Shown one piece after another: positions 17,624-26,174 of a stretch of 64,000 nt of DNA. The notes below the pieces were generated by a model that was not told where the DNA came from, did no database searches, and saw nothing but the letters and a program-made list of their open reading frames with translations. Source of the DNA: Pandoraea iniqua (lineage in GTDB: Bacteria; Pseudomonadota; Gammaproteobacteria; Burkholderiales; Burkholderiaceae); assembly GCF_902459685.1 (NCBI RefSeq), contig NZ_CABPSF010000002.1, positions 620,001 to 684,000 of the forward strand, read 5' to 3'. The position numbers and the translations under genes were made by a program. The stretch's first letter is position 1, and every line of letters starts with the position of its first letter.

Positions 17624-18229
17624 ATGACTATCATCGCGGTCAAGAACAGCTCGACGTCCAGCCTGCTCGACGTCTGGCAAGCGCACATCCAGTCGCAGCA
17701 GGCCGAAAAGGCTCAGGCGGCACAGGCGGCCGCTGCGGGTAATGCGGCCGGTCAGAAAGCCGGGGTGGCCGCTACGGCGAATGCCTCGAACACCTCCGAC
17801 AAGGCGGCAAAGCCCGCCGACGGCAGCACGGCGCCGGCGGCGTCCACCACCACGCCCGATGCCAACAACAACGGCACGAGTTCGCGCAAGATCGACGCCG
17901 ATATGGTGAAGTCGGTGCGCGAAGCGAGCGATGCCGCGAAGGCGATCGGCGGGGCGGCGGCCGGCGGCGCCGGCGCGGCAGGCGGTGCGGGAGGTGCGGC
18001 CCCGGCCGCCAACGGCATCGTCGAGCAGACCATCCAGAAGCTCAAGGACATGCTGGCCAAGGTGATGGCGCAGCTCGAAGCCGTGCGCAACAACGACTCG
18101 ATTCCGCCGGAAGAGAAGATGGCGGAAGTGCAGACGCTGTCGGCACAGGCGATGACGATTCGCGCACAAATCCAGACGTTGATGGACCCGAGCAAGACTA
18201 CCGGCACGCGCGTCAACACCACGGCCTGA
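17624..18229 (+). CDS. Ala-rich FlxA-like protein
   Basis: 201 residues from the ATG at 17624. The first 130 residues are low-complexity (Ala, Gly, Thr, Asn), apart from a conserved-looking start TIIAVKNSSTSSLLDVWQAH. Residues about 137-195 form a heptad-like helix, IQKLKDMLAKVMAQLEAVRN followed by PPEEK and AQIQTLMD, matching the pattern of FlxA-like proteins (long Q/L-rich helix broken by an N-D-x-I/L-x-PEEK turn). A FliA-like promoter lies upstream. The family is flagellar-regulon linked but of unknown function. No signal peptide or membrane span. Confidence 0.6.
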   Translation: MTIIAVKNSSTSSLLDVWQAHIQSQQAEKAQAAQAAAAGNAAGQKAGVAATANASNTSDKAAKPADGSTAPAASTTTPDANNNGTSSRKIDADMVKSVREASDAAKAIGGAAAGGAGAAGGAGGAAPAANGIVEQTIQKLKDMLAKVMAQLEAVRNNDSIPPEEKMAEVQTLSAQAMTIRAQIQTLMDPSKTTGTRVNTTA

Positions 18230-18350
18230 CAGACGTCCCCCGTCTTTTCCCCTGTGCTCGGGAGATTTGGCGCGATAGAATTCGGCTTTCGCTTAATTCT
18301 TGAGACGGCACCGCGATCGCGCGTGCCGTCCCAGCCTTCTCCCTCGCAGC

Positions 18351-19763
18351 ATGAAGCAAGACAAGTCACTCACCGCCCTGTTGTGGATCGTTGCGGCGGG
18401 CTTTTTCATGCAGGCGCTCGACGGCACCATCGTCAACACGGCACTGCCGGCCATGGCCGCCAGCCTCGGCGAGAACCCGCTGCGCATGCAGCCCGTGGTG
18501 GTTGCCTACTCGCTCACGATGGCCATGCTCACGCCCGCGTCGGGCTGGCTTGCCGACCGCTTCGGCACGCGCCGCGTGTACTTCGTCGCCATTCTTCTCT
18601 TCGTATTGGGCTCGATCTGCTGCGCCATGGCGCACACGCTGCCGCAATTGGTCGTCGCGCGCGTGCTGCAAGGCGCAGGCGGCTCGATGCTGCTGCCGAT
18701 CGGCCGGCTGGCCGTGCTGCGCACCTTTCCCGCCGAGCAATATCTCGCCGCGCTGGCCTTCGTCTCGATTGCCGGACAGGTCGGCCCGATGATGGGGCCG
18801 GTGCTGGGCGGCTGGCTGGTCGAGGTGTCGTCGTGGCACTGGATCTTCCTGATCAACGTGCCCATCGGCGTCATCGGCAGTCTGGCGGTGCGGCGCTATC
18901 TGCCGCGGCCTGCCAAGGAAGATGTCATCGAGACCGGCTTCGACTGGATTGGCTTTGCCATGCTGTCGGTGGCCATGGTGTCGTTCACGCTGGCGCTCGA
19001 TCACCCGTTCCCGCAAGCGGGTTGGGCGCCGTCGGTGGCGTTGGCGCTGCTGTGCGTGGCGACGACTGCCGGCTACTGGCCCTACGCGCGCCGAAGCGCT
19101 GCGCCGCTGTTTCCGCTGGAGCTCTTCGAGACGCGCAGCTTCAGTCTGGGGCTGCTCGGTAATCTGGTCGCACGGATCGGCAGCAGTGCGGTGCCGTTTT
19201 TGATGCCGCTGTTGTTGCAGGTCGGCATGGGCTACAGCCCGCTCATCTCGGGCCTGACGATGTTGCCCATGGCGCTCGCCGGGATCGTCGTCAAGCGGAT
19301 GGTCACGCCGCTGGTCAAGCGCTACGGCTACACGCGTTTCCTGATGGTCAATACGGCGGTGGTGGGGGGCTCGATTGCGAGCTTCGCGCTGTTCGGGCCG
19401 GGCTGGCCGATGTGGCTGGGCATTGTGCAACTGGCCGTGTTCGGCGGCGCGGGCTCGATGCAGTTTGCGGCCATGAACAGTGTGACGCTCAAGGATCTCG
19501 GCGCGCGTCGTGCCAGTGCGGGCAACGGCCTGTTCTCCATGGCGCAGATGCTCGCGCTGGGGCTGGGGGTGACCATCGGCGGTCAACTGCTGGCGCTCTT
19601 CGGCCATCTGGCGGGCGAGGCGGGCGAACTTGGCATGGGCGGCACAGTGGCCGGCTTCCGGATGACGTTCGTGTGCGTCGGCCTGATTACGCTGGCCTCG
19701 GCGTTGGTGTTCCGCCGTGTGGAAGAGCAGCGTCCGGCGGTCGCCGGTGTGGCAGGGCAGTAA
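18351..19763 (+). CDS. MFS exporter, DHA2 family (HsrA/MdtD-like)
   Basis: 470 residues from the ATG at 18351. Fourteen hydrophobic segments and the DHA2 motif-C-like LDGTIVNTALPAMAASLGEN near the N-terminus, plus GWLADRFGTRR (motif A), identify a 14-TM drug-exporter relative; sequence style is that of HsrA/MdtD (YegB). These are inner-membrane proton antiporters with ill-defined substrates. It is a single gene, convergent with the livK-like gene, with a TAGAAT hexamer at 18276-18281 as a possible -10. Confidence 0.82.
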   Translation: MKQDKSLTALLWIVAAGFFMQALDGTIVNTALPAMAASLGENPLRMQPVVVAYSLTMAMLTPASGWLADRFGTRRVYFVAILLFVLGSICCAMAHTLPQLVVARVLQGAGGSMLLPIGRLAVLRTFPAEQYLAALAFVSIAGQVGPMMGPVLGGWLVEVSSWHWIFLINVPIGVIGSLAVRRYLPRPAKEDVIETGFDWIGFAMLSVAMVSFTLALDHPFPQAGWAPSVALALLCVATTAGYWPYARRSAAPLFPLELFETRSFSLGLLGNLVARIGSSAVPFLMPLLLQVGMGYSPLISGLTMLPMALAGIVVKRMVTPLVKRYGYTRFLMVNTAVVGGSIASFALFGPGWPMWLGIVQLAVFGGAGSMQFAAMNSVTLKDLGARRASAGNGLFSMAQMLALGLGVTIGGQLLALFGHLAGEAGELGMGGTVAGFRMTFVCVGLITLASALVFRRVEEQRPAVAGVAGQ

Positions 19764-19783
19764 CTAACTAAGATCGCGGTACC

Positions 19784-19812
19784 CGGGCAGCCACCGCAGC
19801 GATGACTGCCCG
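19784..19812. terminator. Inverted repeat between convergent genes
   Basis: CGGGCAG (19784-19790) and CTGCCCG (19806-19812) with a 15-nt loop, between the MFS gene and the convergent binding-protein gene. It may serve as a two-way terminator; the loop is large and there is no T-run. Confidence 0.35.
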
Positions 19813-19827
19813 TGCGTCACGCCGTGC

Positions 19828-21075
19828 TTACTTCTTCACCAGCGAGCACTTCGATTCGGCCAGTGGCGCGAATGCCTTGTCGGCCGGAATCGTTTCGAGA
19901 ATCTTGTAAAGATCCCAGTCCCCCTTCGACTCTGCCGGCGTCTTGACCTGCACGAGCAGCATGTCGTGCACGAGCTTGCCGTCCGCACGGATATGGCCGT
20001 TGCGAATCACCGGGTCGTCGATCTTCATCGTCTTGAGCTTGGCCATGACGGCGTCTGCGTCGTCGGTACCGGCCGCCTGAATCGCCTTCAGATAGTTGAG
20101 CACCGCCGAGTAGACGGCCGCCTGCATCATCGTCGGCATCTTTTTGTGCTGCGCGTAGAAGCGCTGTGCGAAGCCGCGCGAACGGTCGTCCTGATCCCAG
20201 TAATAGCCGTTGGTCAGAATCATGCCCTGCGCGTTCTTCAGGCCCATGCCGTGCACTTCGGTAATGAGCGAGAGCAGCGGCGTGAAGACCTGTTTGCTGC
20301 CCTGAATCATGTTGAACTGCGACGCCTGCTTGACCGTGTTGAGCGTGTCGGTGCCCGAGTTGGCCAGTGCGATGACCTGCGCGCCCGAGGTTTGCGCGCG
20401 CAGCAGGTATGACGACATGTCGGGCGAGTTGACCGGGTGCTTGACCGAGCCGACGACCTTGCCGCCCTGACGCGTGAGGATTTCGCTGGCGTCTTTTTCC
20501 AGTGCCTGACCGAACGCGTAGTCGGCGGTGATGAAGTACCACGACTTGAGGCCGCGGCGCAGCAGCGCCTGCGAAGTGGAGTTGGCCAGCGCGTAGGTGT
20601 CGTACATCCATTGCACGCTGTGCGCCGTGCACTGCTCGTTGCTGATGGCCGACGAACCGGCGCCCGTGACGAGGGCGATCTTTTTCTTCTCGTCGGCAAT
20701 GCGGTCGACGGCGAGGGCGACGTTCGAGAAGGTGAGGTCGGTGATCATGTCGACCTTGTCGCGGTCGTACCACTCGCGCGCGATGGTCGCGCCCGTGTCG
20801 GTCTTGCCTTGCGAGTCGGCCGAGACGAGTTCGATGGGGGCGCCGAGTACCTTGTGGTCTTTGGCAAAGTCGTCGATGGCCATGGTGGCGGCGAGCACGC
20901 TGCCTTTGCCTGCGTTATCGCTCGACACGCCCGACAGGTCGGTGAGCACGCCGATCTTGACGACGCCGTCGGAAATGGCCGCTGCGTGGGCGGCCGGGGC
21001 GAAGCTGGCGGTGAATGCGCCGAGGGCGAGCGCAGAGGCGGCACACGCAATCGCGCGCCGGATAAGGGTGGGCAT
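19828..21075 (-). CDS. Branched-chain amino-acid-type ABC transporter substrate-binding protein (LivK-like)
   Basis: 415 residues. A Sec signal peptide (IRRAIACAASALALGAFTAS ... AHA, cleavage near residue 32) precedes the mature start AISDGVVKIGVLTDLSG, the typical entry of the peripla_BP_6 family. Later family blocks include DLTFSNVALAVDRIADEKKK and SWYFITADYAFGQALEKDAS. No permease or ATPase gene is adjacent, so it is an orphan binding protein that must feed a transporter encoded elsewhere. Such orphan paralogues are common in Burkholderiales and usually bind aromatic or amino acids. Confidence 0.88.
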   Translation of the reverse strand: MPTLIRRAIACAASALALGAFTASFAPAAHAAAISDGVVKIGVLTDLSGVSSDNAGKGSVLAATMAIDDFAKDHKVLGAPIELVSADSQGKTDTGATIAREWYDRDKVDMITDLTFSNVALAVDRIADEKKKIALVTGAGSSAISNEQCTAHSVQWMYDTYALANSTSQALLRRGLKSWYFITADYAFGQALEKDASEILTRQGGKVVGSVKHPVNSPDMSSYLLRAQTSGAQVIALANSGTDTLNTVKQASQFNMIQGSKQVFTPLLSLITEVHGMGLKNAQGMILTNGYYWDQDDRSRGFAQRFYAQHKKMPTMMQAAVYSAVLNYLKAIQAAGTDDADAVMAKLKTMKIDDPVIRNGHIRADGKLVHDMLLVQVKTPAESKGDWDLYKILETIPADKAFAPLAESKCSLVKK

Positions 21076-21142
21076 GGCTTGTCTCCGATATTCGAGTTAT
21101 GTCGACCCGCCGCACCGTCGTGATGCGGGCAAGGTCTCGAAT

Positions 21143-21172
21143 ATCTTAAACATCTCGTAATCGATTGCGCAA
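21143..21172 (-). promoter_or_regulatory. Sigma-70-like promoter of the binding-protein gene
   Basis: Reading the minus strand: TTGCGC (plus coordinates 21167-21172) as -35, 18-nt spacer, TAAGAT (21143-21148) as -10, about 68 nt upstream of the start codon. The -35 lies inside the palindrome at 21163-21174. Confidence 0.4.
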
Positions 21173-21174
21173 TC
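21163..21174. promoter_or_regulatory. Palindromic operator candidate GATTGCGCAATC
   Basis: Perfect 12-bp palindrome GATTGCGCAATC in the divergent gap between the livK-like gene (start 21075) and the aspartoacylase-like gene (start 21270), covering the -35 hexamer of the minus-strand promoter. The shape suits an Lrp/AsnC-type or similar dimeric regulator. Confidence 0.4.
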
Positions 21175-21233
21175 CGTAAATTTTCTAGGCGTTGCAAGGC
21201 GGGCGCGGTGCCCGGCGGCGCGCTATTGCGCCC

Positions 21234-21239
21234 TATAAT
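21234..21239 (+). promoter_or_regulatory. TATAAT -10 element
   Basis: A perfect TATAAT 30 nt before the ATG of the aspartoacylase-like gene. No good -35 is seen at 16-18 nt, so the promoter may need an activator. Confidence 0.4.
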
Positions 21240-21269
21240 GCCGTCGATTCGTCGGGCACTCTGGTCATC

Positions 21270-22214
21270 ATGGACACACAAAACAGCAAGGCAATGTATC
21301 GAGACATCTCCGCCTACAAGGCGGGGAACACGGGCACCGATTACGTTCATCATTTCGATTCGGGGCTGCCCGGGCCGCATTTGCTGATCAGTTCGCTCGT
21401 GCATGGCAACGAGTTTTGCGGCATGCATGCCGTGACGCATTTGCTGGACCGGGGCGTGCGCCCGGCGCGAGGCAAGTTGACGTTGCTTTTCGCCAACGTC
21501 GAAGCCTACGAAAGCTTTGACGAATCGAAACCCTTCGCGAGCCGCCAACTGGTGCATAACCTGAACCGGATCTGGTCCGACGAGTACTTGCAAGGGGAAT
21601 CGGATAGCCCGGAAATCCGTCGCATGCGCGAGCTCGCCCCGTTTGTGGACGCGGCAGATCACGTGCTGGATATCCACTCGACGTCGCTCGATGTCCCGCC
21701 GTTCTGGGTGTACCCGGATGCGCAACGCAACAGCGCGCTGGCCGAAGCCATCGACGTGTGTGGCTTGCACCTGATCATGCCGAAGGGGCTCGGGTCGGGC
21801 ACGCCGTTGATCCAGTTCGGGCGATTTGGCGAAGCAGCCTCAACCGCAGGCGCGGCCGTCGTGATCGAGTGCGGGCAACACTTCAAGCCTTCCAGCGCCG
21901 CAGTGGCGATTGCCGCCGCGACCAAATTCCTCACGCACTTCGGGCTCATTGAAGCGAGTGAGGCAGGCGACGCCGAACCGCAACCGAGCGTGCGACGCCG
22001 TTTCGAACTGGTGGAGACGCACGTGGTGCAGACGCCGGAGTTCCGCTTCGCGCGCCCGGTCGTCGGGTTCGAAGTGTTCGGCAAAGATGAACTGGTGGCG
22101 ACCGACGGCGACACGCAAATTGTCGCGCCTTTCGATGGCTGCACGGTCATCATGCCGACGCGTGAGCCCATCGTGGGCCGTGAAGCGATGTATCTGGCGC
22201 GGGAGCGCGTCTGA
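21270..22214 (+). CDS. Succinylglutamate desuccinylase/aspartoacylase-family zinc hydrolase
   Basis: 314 residues from the ATG at 21270. The zinc-site motif H45-GN-E48 (SSLVHGNEFCGMHAV) and the third ligand at H136 (VLDIHSTS) are in place, followed by the family's C-terminal beta-rich domain. Such enzymes hydrolyse N-acyl amino acids or related amides. It is unlinked to an ast operon, so classic AstE activity is unlikely. The divergent livK-like gene shares its regulatory region and could supply the substrate (inference). A longer in-frame start at 21192 lies upstream of the TATAAT and is rejected. Confidence 0.85.
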   Translation: MDTQNSKAMYRDISAYKAGNTGTDYVHHFDSGLPGPHLLISSLVHGNEFCGMHAVTHLLDRGVRPARGKLTLLFANVEAYESFDESKPFASRQLVHNLNRIWSDEYLQGESDSPEIRRMRELAPFVDAADHVLDIHSTSLDVPPFWVYPDAQRNSALAEAIDVCGLHLIMPKGLGSGTPLIQFGRFGEAASTAGAAVVIECGQHFKPSSAAVAIAAATKFLTHFGLIEASEAGDAEPQPSVRRRFELVETHVVQTPEFRFARPVVGFEVFGKDELVATDGDTQIVAPFDGCTVIMPTREPIVGREAMYLARERV

Positions 22215-22238
22215 GCGACGCGTGAAGCGTTGATGCAG

Positions 22239-22272
22239 TTGCCGGGCAGCGGATGTTGCCGATGCCCGGCAA
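22239..22272. terminator. Hairpin between convergent genes
   Basis: Perfect 10-bp inverted repeat TTGCCGGGCA / TGCCCGGCAA (22239-22248, 22263-22272) with a 14-nt loop, between the aspartoacylase-like gene and the end of pqiC on the other strand. Likely a bidirectional terminator. Confidence 0.55.
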
Positions 22273-22298
22273 TTCAGTTCTAGCGTGCTTCGGCGGTG

Positions 22299-22991
22299 TT
22301 ACCCGTCGCAGCGCGGCGTCGCGCCTTGTGCACTGGTTGCGATGGCGCGGCCGATGCTGTCGGTCAATTGGCCGACCAGCTTGCGCTGCGCGGCGACCAC
22401 CTCGGGAATGCCGCCTGATGCGGGCTCGGTGCCATTGAAACGGCAGGTCAGCACCACGTCACCCGGCACACGGCGCACCGTCCAGACGGCGGTGAGCGCA
22501 GCCTGTTCACCGGGCGCAGACTCGAAGCGTTGCACCGACGTGGACAGGCGATACACCGTCACACCGTCAGCGCGCGGCAGCCCATACACATCCATCGCAC
22601 CGAGACGTTGCGTCAGGCCGCGCGAGATCGTCGACGTCAGCTCGTTTTTGAGCGGGGCCGCCCAGCGCGACGCTTCCAGAATATCGACTTGTCCGCCGCC
22701 CTTGGTCACGACGATCTGCGGGCGGTCGACCTGCTCGGGTACGGCCACCGGCGACACTTCAATGGCATACGGCGTTGCGGGCGCGTTGGTTCCCACATTG
22801 CCCGCACTGGCCGTGTTGGCCGTATTTGAAGCGCCTCCTGCACCTGCGAGCGTGTAGAAACTCGGCGTCGGCGACGCACAACCCGCCATCGCCAGCACCA
22901 GCCCAGCCATCGTTGCGGTGGCAGCCGACGCAACGGCGCGGCGACCCAACATGCTTCGGGAGCTACGGAACATATCGGTCGGCCTCATCAT
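22299..22991 (-). CDS. pqiC: PqiC-type outer-membrane lipoprotein (ABC-type auxiliary component)
   Basis: 230 residues. Lipoprotein signal: a hydrophobic stretch with lipobox LAMAGC (Cys at about 38), then SPTPSFYTLAG, the start of the PqiC/DUF330 fold, and the family's central VSPVAVPEQVDRPQIVV block. PqiC forms the outer-membrane end of the PqiABC bridge. Its ATG overlaps the pqiB stop (ATGA), so it is translationally coupled. The neighbourhood leaves little doubt. Confidence 0.88.
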   Translation of the reverse strand: MMRPTDMFRSSRSMLGRRAVASAATATMAGLVLAMAGCASPTPSFYTLAGAGGASNTANTASAGNVGTNAPATPYAIEVSPVAVPEQVDRPQIVVTKGGGQVDILEASRWAAPLKNELTSTISRGLTQRLGAMDVYGLPRADGVTVYRLSTSVQRFESAPGEQAALTAVWTVRRVPGDVVLTCRFNGTEPASGGIPEVVAAQRKLVGQLTDSIGRAIATSAQGATPRCDG

Positions 22992-24658
22992 GGTTGCGGA
23001 TCCTTCGGTTTGCCGCGCAGCAGCGCTTCTGGGTGCTGTTGCAGATAGTCGGCGAGCGTGTTGAGCGAGCGCAGCGTCTTGGTCAGTTCCTGCATGGCCT
23101 GACGCACATCCTGCTGCACCGGGGCGTCTTCGGACAGCGTGCGCTCGGCGGCACCGAAACTCTTCTTCGCTTCGCCCAGCGTTGCCTTGGCTTCCGGCGC
23201 GATCTCGGTATCGAGCTGCTTGAACAGCCCCTGCACGCTGTCGAGCGTCTTGTCGAGCTTGGCCAGCGACGAGTTGAGATTCTGTCCGATGGTGTCGAAC
23301 GGAATCTTGTCGAGCTTGCCGGCAATGTCGGCAATCTGGAGTTGCAACTGGTCGAGCGTGTTGGGCACGGTCGGCAGCACGAGTACGCCGTCGACATCCT
23401 CGGCCTTGGCGGGCGCGACATTCGGGAAGAAGTCGAGCGCCACGTACAACTGGCCGGTGAGCAGGTTGCCCGTGCGCAGTTGACCGCGCAGACCGCGCGC
23501 CACCAGCGCGTTGAGAATCTGATGGCTCGCCAGCTCGTTTTGCGGCAGGTTGTTCTTCGCGTCGCGACGGCGCAAGCGGTCCGGATACAGCTCGACCGTC
23601 ACCGGCATGGCGATGCGCTTGGTGGCTTGATCGAATTCCACGCCGATGGAGGTGACTTCGCCGAGCGTGATGCCCCGGAAGTCGATCGGTGCGCCCACTG
23701 CCAAGCCTCGCAGCGACTGCTGGAAGCGGAACACCACGCGCACCGGATGCGTGTCGGGCGCCTTCATGGCGGTCGATTCGTCCGGCGCGAGGCGGAATTC
23801 CTGCCCCGGTTTGGCCATGACGCCAGCGCCGGCATCCGCCGGTGCCTGGAAGGCGATGCCGCCGATGACGACCGACGCGAGCGACTGCGTATTCACTTGG
23901 AAGCCGCTCGAATCGAGCCGCAGATCGATGCCGCTCGCATGCCAGAAGCGCGTGTTGGTGCCCACATATTGATCGTAAGGTGCCTGCACGAAGACGCGCA
24001 GCGTGACGCCCTTGCCATCGGCATCGAGCGAATAAGCTTCGACCTGCCCGACCTGAATGCGGCGGTAGTAAATCGGTGAGCCGATGTCGAGCGAGCCGAT
24101 ATCGGCCGCGTGCAGAATGAACGGCTTGCCGGGCTGACCGCTCGAGACGACCGGCGGCACTTCGAGACCGACGAAGTGCTCCGCCGTGTCTTTCGTCTTA
24201 CCGGCGTCGGCGCCGATGTAAGCGCCCGAGAGCAGCGTGGAAAGGCCCGAGACACTGCCGCCGGCCACGCGCGGACGCACGACCCACCAGCGCGAATCCT
24301 TGACGGCAAAGCGCTTGGCGTTCTTGGTGAGATCGACCGTCACGCGCACATAGGTGAGGTCGTCGGAAAGCTCGATGTTCTTCACCGTGCCGATGTCGAC
24401 TTCCTTGAACTTGACCTTGGTCTTGCCGGCTTCGAGGCCTTCGGCCGTCTTGAAGTCGATGGTGACCGTCGGGCCGCGCTCGACGATGACTTTGGCCACC
24501 AGCGAGAGCCCGATCACGGCGGCGACGAGCGGAATCAGCCAGACGAGCGACGGTGCCCAGCGCTTGCGCCGCTCGATGGCGGGCGTGGGCAAATCGTCGG
24601 CACCGGCCGGCGGTTGCTTCGCGTCGCTGTTGTTTTTCTCGTCTTTCGGGTCAGTCAT
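22988..24658 (-). CDS. pqiB: PqiB, MCE-domain periplasm-spanning protein
   Basis: 556 residues. One N-terminal membrane anchor (SLVWLIPLVAAVIGLSLVAK, residues 38-57) is followed by MCE domains, the first clear at about 60-150 (VTIDFKTAEGLEAGKTKVKF), further ones around 170-260 and 300-400, and a long C-terminal helical part (QLQIADIAGKLDKIPFDTIG onward) that builds the needle. In Escherichia coli PqiB hexamers form a syringe across the periplasm for lipid transport. Overlaps the upstream PqiA-type gene by 8 nt. Confidence 0.93.
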   Translation of the reverse strand: MTDPKDEKNNSDAKQPPAGADDLPTPAIERRKRWAPSLVWLIPLVAAVIGLSLVAKVIVERGPTVTIDFKTAEGLEAGKTKVKFKEVDIGTVKNIELSDDLTYVRVTVDLTKNAKRFAVKDSRWWVVRPRVAGGSVSGLSTLLSGAYIGADAGKTKDTAEHFVGLEVPPVVSSGQPGKPFILHAADIGSLDIGSPIYYRRIQVGQVEAYSLDADGKGVTLRVFVQAPYDQYVGTNTRFWHASGIDLRLDSSGFQVNTQSLASVVIGGIAFQAPADAGAGVMAKPGQEFRLAPDESTAMKAPDTHPVRVVFRFQQSLRGLAVGAPIDFRGITLGEVTSIGVEFDQATKRIAMPVTVELYPDRLRRRDAKNNLPQNELASHQILNALVARGLRGQLRTGNLLTGQLYVALDFFPNVAPAKAEDVDGVLVLPTVPNTLDQLQLQIADIAGKLDKIPFDTIGQNLNSSLAKLDKTLDSVQGLFKQLDTEIAPEAKATLGEAKKSFGAAERTLSEDAPVQQDVRQAMQELTKTLRSLNTLADYLQQHPEALLRGKPKDPQP

Positions 24659-25295
24659 GGTCGTCCTGTTCGGTGTCGTCGTCGCGGATCTGGTCCCAGA
24701 TCAGGCGCGGGTCGAACTGCATGGAGGCCAGCATGGTCAGCACCACCACCGAGCCGAAGGCCACGATGCCGGGGCCGGCCTGAATCACGGCAAGCGACTG
24801 GATATTCACGAGCGCGACCATCAACGCCACGACGAAAACATCGAGCATCGACCAGCGGCCGATGAATTCGACCATGTGATAGAGCTTCGTGCGTTGATGC
24901 GGTTTCCAGCGGGCACCGCGCTGCGCCGTGAAGCACAGCAGCGACAGCGCAATGAGCTTGAGCATGGGCACCAGAATACTGGCCGTGAAGACCACGATGG
25001 CCAGATCGTATTCGCCGCTGGTCCAGAAATAGATCACGCCGCTCATGATGGTGTCGCTGGAATTACCAAGCAGCGAGCGCGTCTGCATCATGGGCAGGAG
25101 GTTGGCGGGAATGTACAGGATGGCCGCCGCAATCAGCAAGGCCCAAGTGCGCGCCAGACTGTCGACCTTGCGCTGGTGCAGCACCGCGCCGCAACGCGGG
25201 CAGCGCTCCTTTTCCACCGTTTTGACTTCGCGTGCGAGCCGGCCGCAGACGTGGCAGGCCACCAACCCGGCTGCTTTCGCGGTGAGGTACTTCAT
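24651..25295 (-). CDS. pqiA: PqiA-type inner-membrane protein, second half
   Basis: 214 residues with a rubredoxin-like zinc ribbon at the N-terminus (CHVCGRL ... CPRCGAVL, residues 14-38) and four transmembrane segments. It corresponds to the C-terminal half of PqiA, which in Escherichia coli is one protein of about 417 residues with two such modules. Here the halves are separate, overlapping genes (ATGA with the upstream half at 25292-25295). It is the inner-membrane partner of PqiB. Confidence 0.88.
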   Translation of the reverse strand: MKYLTAKAAGLVACHVCGRLAREVKTVEKERCPRCGAVLHQRKVDSLARTWALLIAAAILYIPANLLPMMQTRSLLGNSSDTIMSGVIYFWTSGEYDLAIVVFTASILVPMLKLIALSLLCFTAQRGARWKPHQRTKLYHMVEFIGRWSMLDVFVVALMVALVNIQSLAVIQAGPGIVAFGSVVVLTMLASMQFDPRLIWDQIRDDDTEQDDHD

Positions 25296-25990
25296 CGGGG
25301 CACCGTCCCGCGATCGTTGCGGGCACGGTCAAGGGCTTTGGCGCGGGCGTCTTGGGCGGCCGGGTCCGGCGTGCGGTCGATCAATTGCCAGAGATTGCGC
25401 AGGTCGTACGAGAGCACCATCGCGAGAAATACGGTGAGCGCGCAGAAGGCCCACAGGGCAATGCCCGGCAACACGCTGGCCATGGCCGAGAGCTTCACCA
25501 GCGACACCAGCACGCCCAGCATGAAGACTTCGATCATGCCCCACGGGCGGCAGAACTCGATGGCGCGCATCACGGCAAACACGGCGCGCGGCCGGCGGCC
25601 AACCGAGAGCGGCCCAATCAGGTGCACGAGCGCGAGCAGTTGCGACAGGGGAAACAGCACCGTCGTCGCGAACACGAGCAGCGCCACCAGCCACATCCCC
25701 TCTCGGTACAGCGCCCAAGCGGCGCCGATGAGCGTGGTCTCGGTATAGATGCCTTGCACTTCGATCTCGACGATCGGGAAGGCGTTGGCAATGGCGAAGA
25801 CGATCAGACACGTCACCGTGAGCGCGAGCACGCGCGACAGGCGAAGGTCGGGAGAGCGATAGAGCACCGAGTGACAGCGTACGCAGCGGGCGGTCTCGTG
25901 CGGCGGCAGATCCATGCGACGGTGCAGAGTGTCGCAATTGGGACACGCGATCAGGTCCGTCACATCATCTACAGGGGGCAATGTATCCAT
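25292..25990 (-). CDS. pqiA: PqiA-type inner-membrane protein, first half
   Basis: 232 residues from the ATG at 25990 (MDTLPPVDDVTDLIACPNCD). A zinc ribbon (CPNCDTLH ... CVRCHSVLY) precedes four membrane spans, the N-terminal module of PqiA. First gene of the pqi operon, divergent from the formate dehydrogenase genes. The shared 184-nt gap should hold both promoters; I see no clear operator there. The E. coli operon responds to paraquat through SoxRS; whether that holds here cannot be read. Confidence 0.88.
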   Translation of the reverse strand: MDTLPPVDDVTDLIACPNCDTLHRRMDLPPHETARCVRCHSVLYRSPDLRLSRVLALTVTCLIVFAIANAFPIVEIEVQGIYTETTLIGAAWALYREGMWLVALLVFATTVLFPLSQLLALVHLIGPLSVGRRPRAVFAVMRAIEFCRPWGMIEVFMLGVLVSLVKLSAMASVLPGIALWAFCALTVFLAMVLSYDLRNLWQLIDRTPDPAAQDARAKALDRARNDRGTVPR

Positions 25991-26122
25991 TACCTTCGGG
26001 GGACGGTGACCAAAGTGACGCTCAGAATACCAAATTGTTGGGGAAGTTCCCACGTTGTGCACTGCAACGACATTTTCGGCATGGTTTGTGCTAAGTCACG
26101 GAAAACGCTCAACACTTTGCTC

Positions 26123-26128
26123 TATACT
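26123..26128 (+). promoter_or_regulatory. Possible -10 element of the formate dehydrogenase operon
   Basis: TATACT 46 nt upstream of the fdnG start codon. No convincing -35, FNR or NarL site was found by eye, so only the -10 is proposed. Confidence 0.3.
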
Positions 26129-26174
26129 CAACAAACTCCCGCAAAGTTTCCAAAGATTTGAGGAGAATTCCCCC

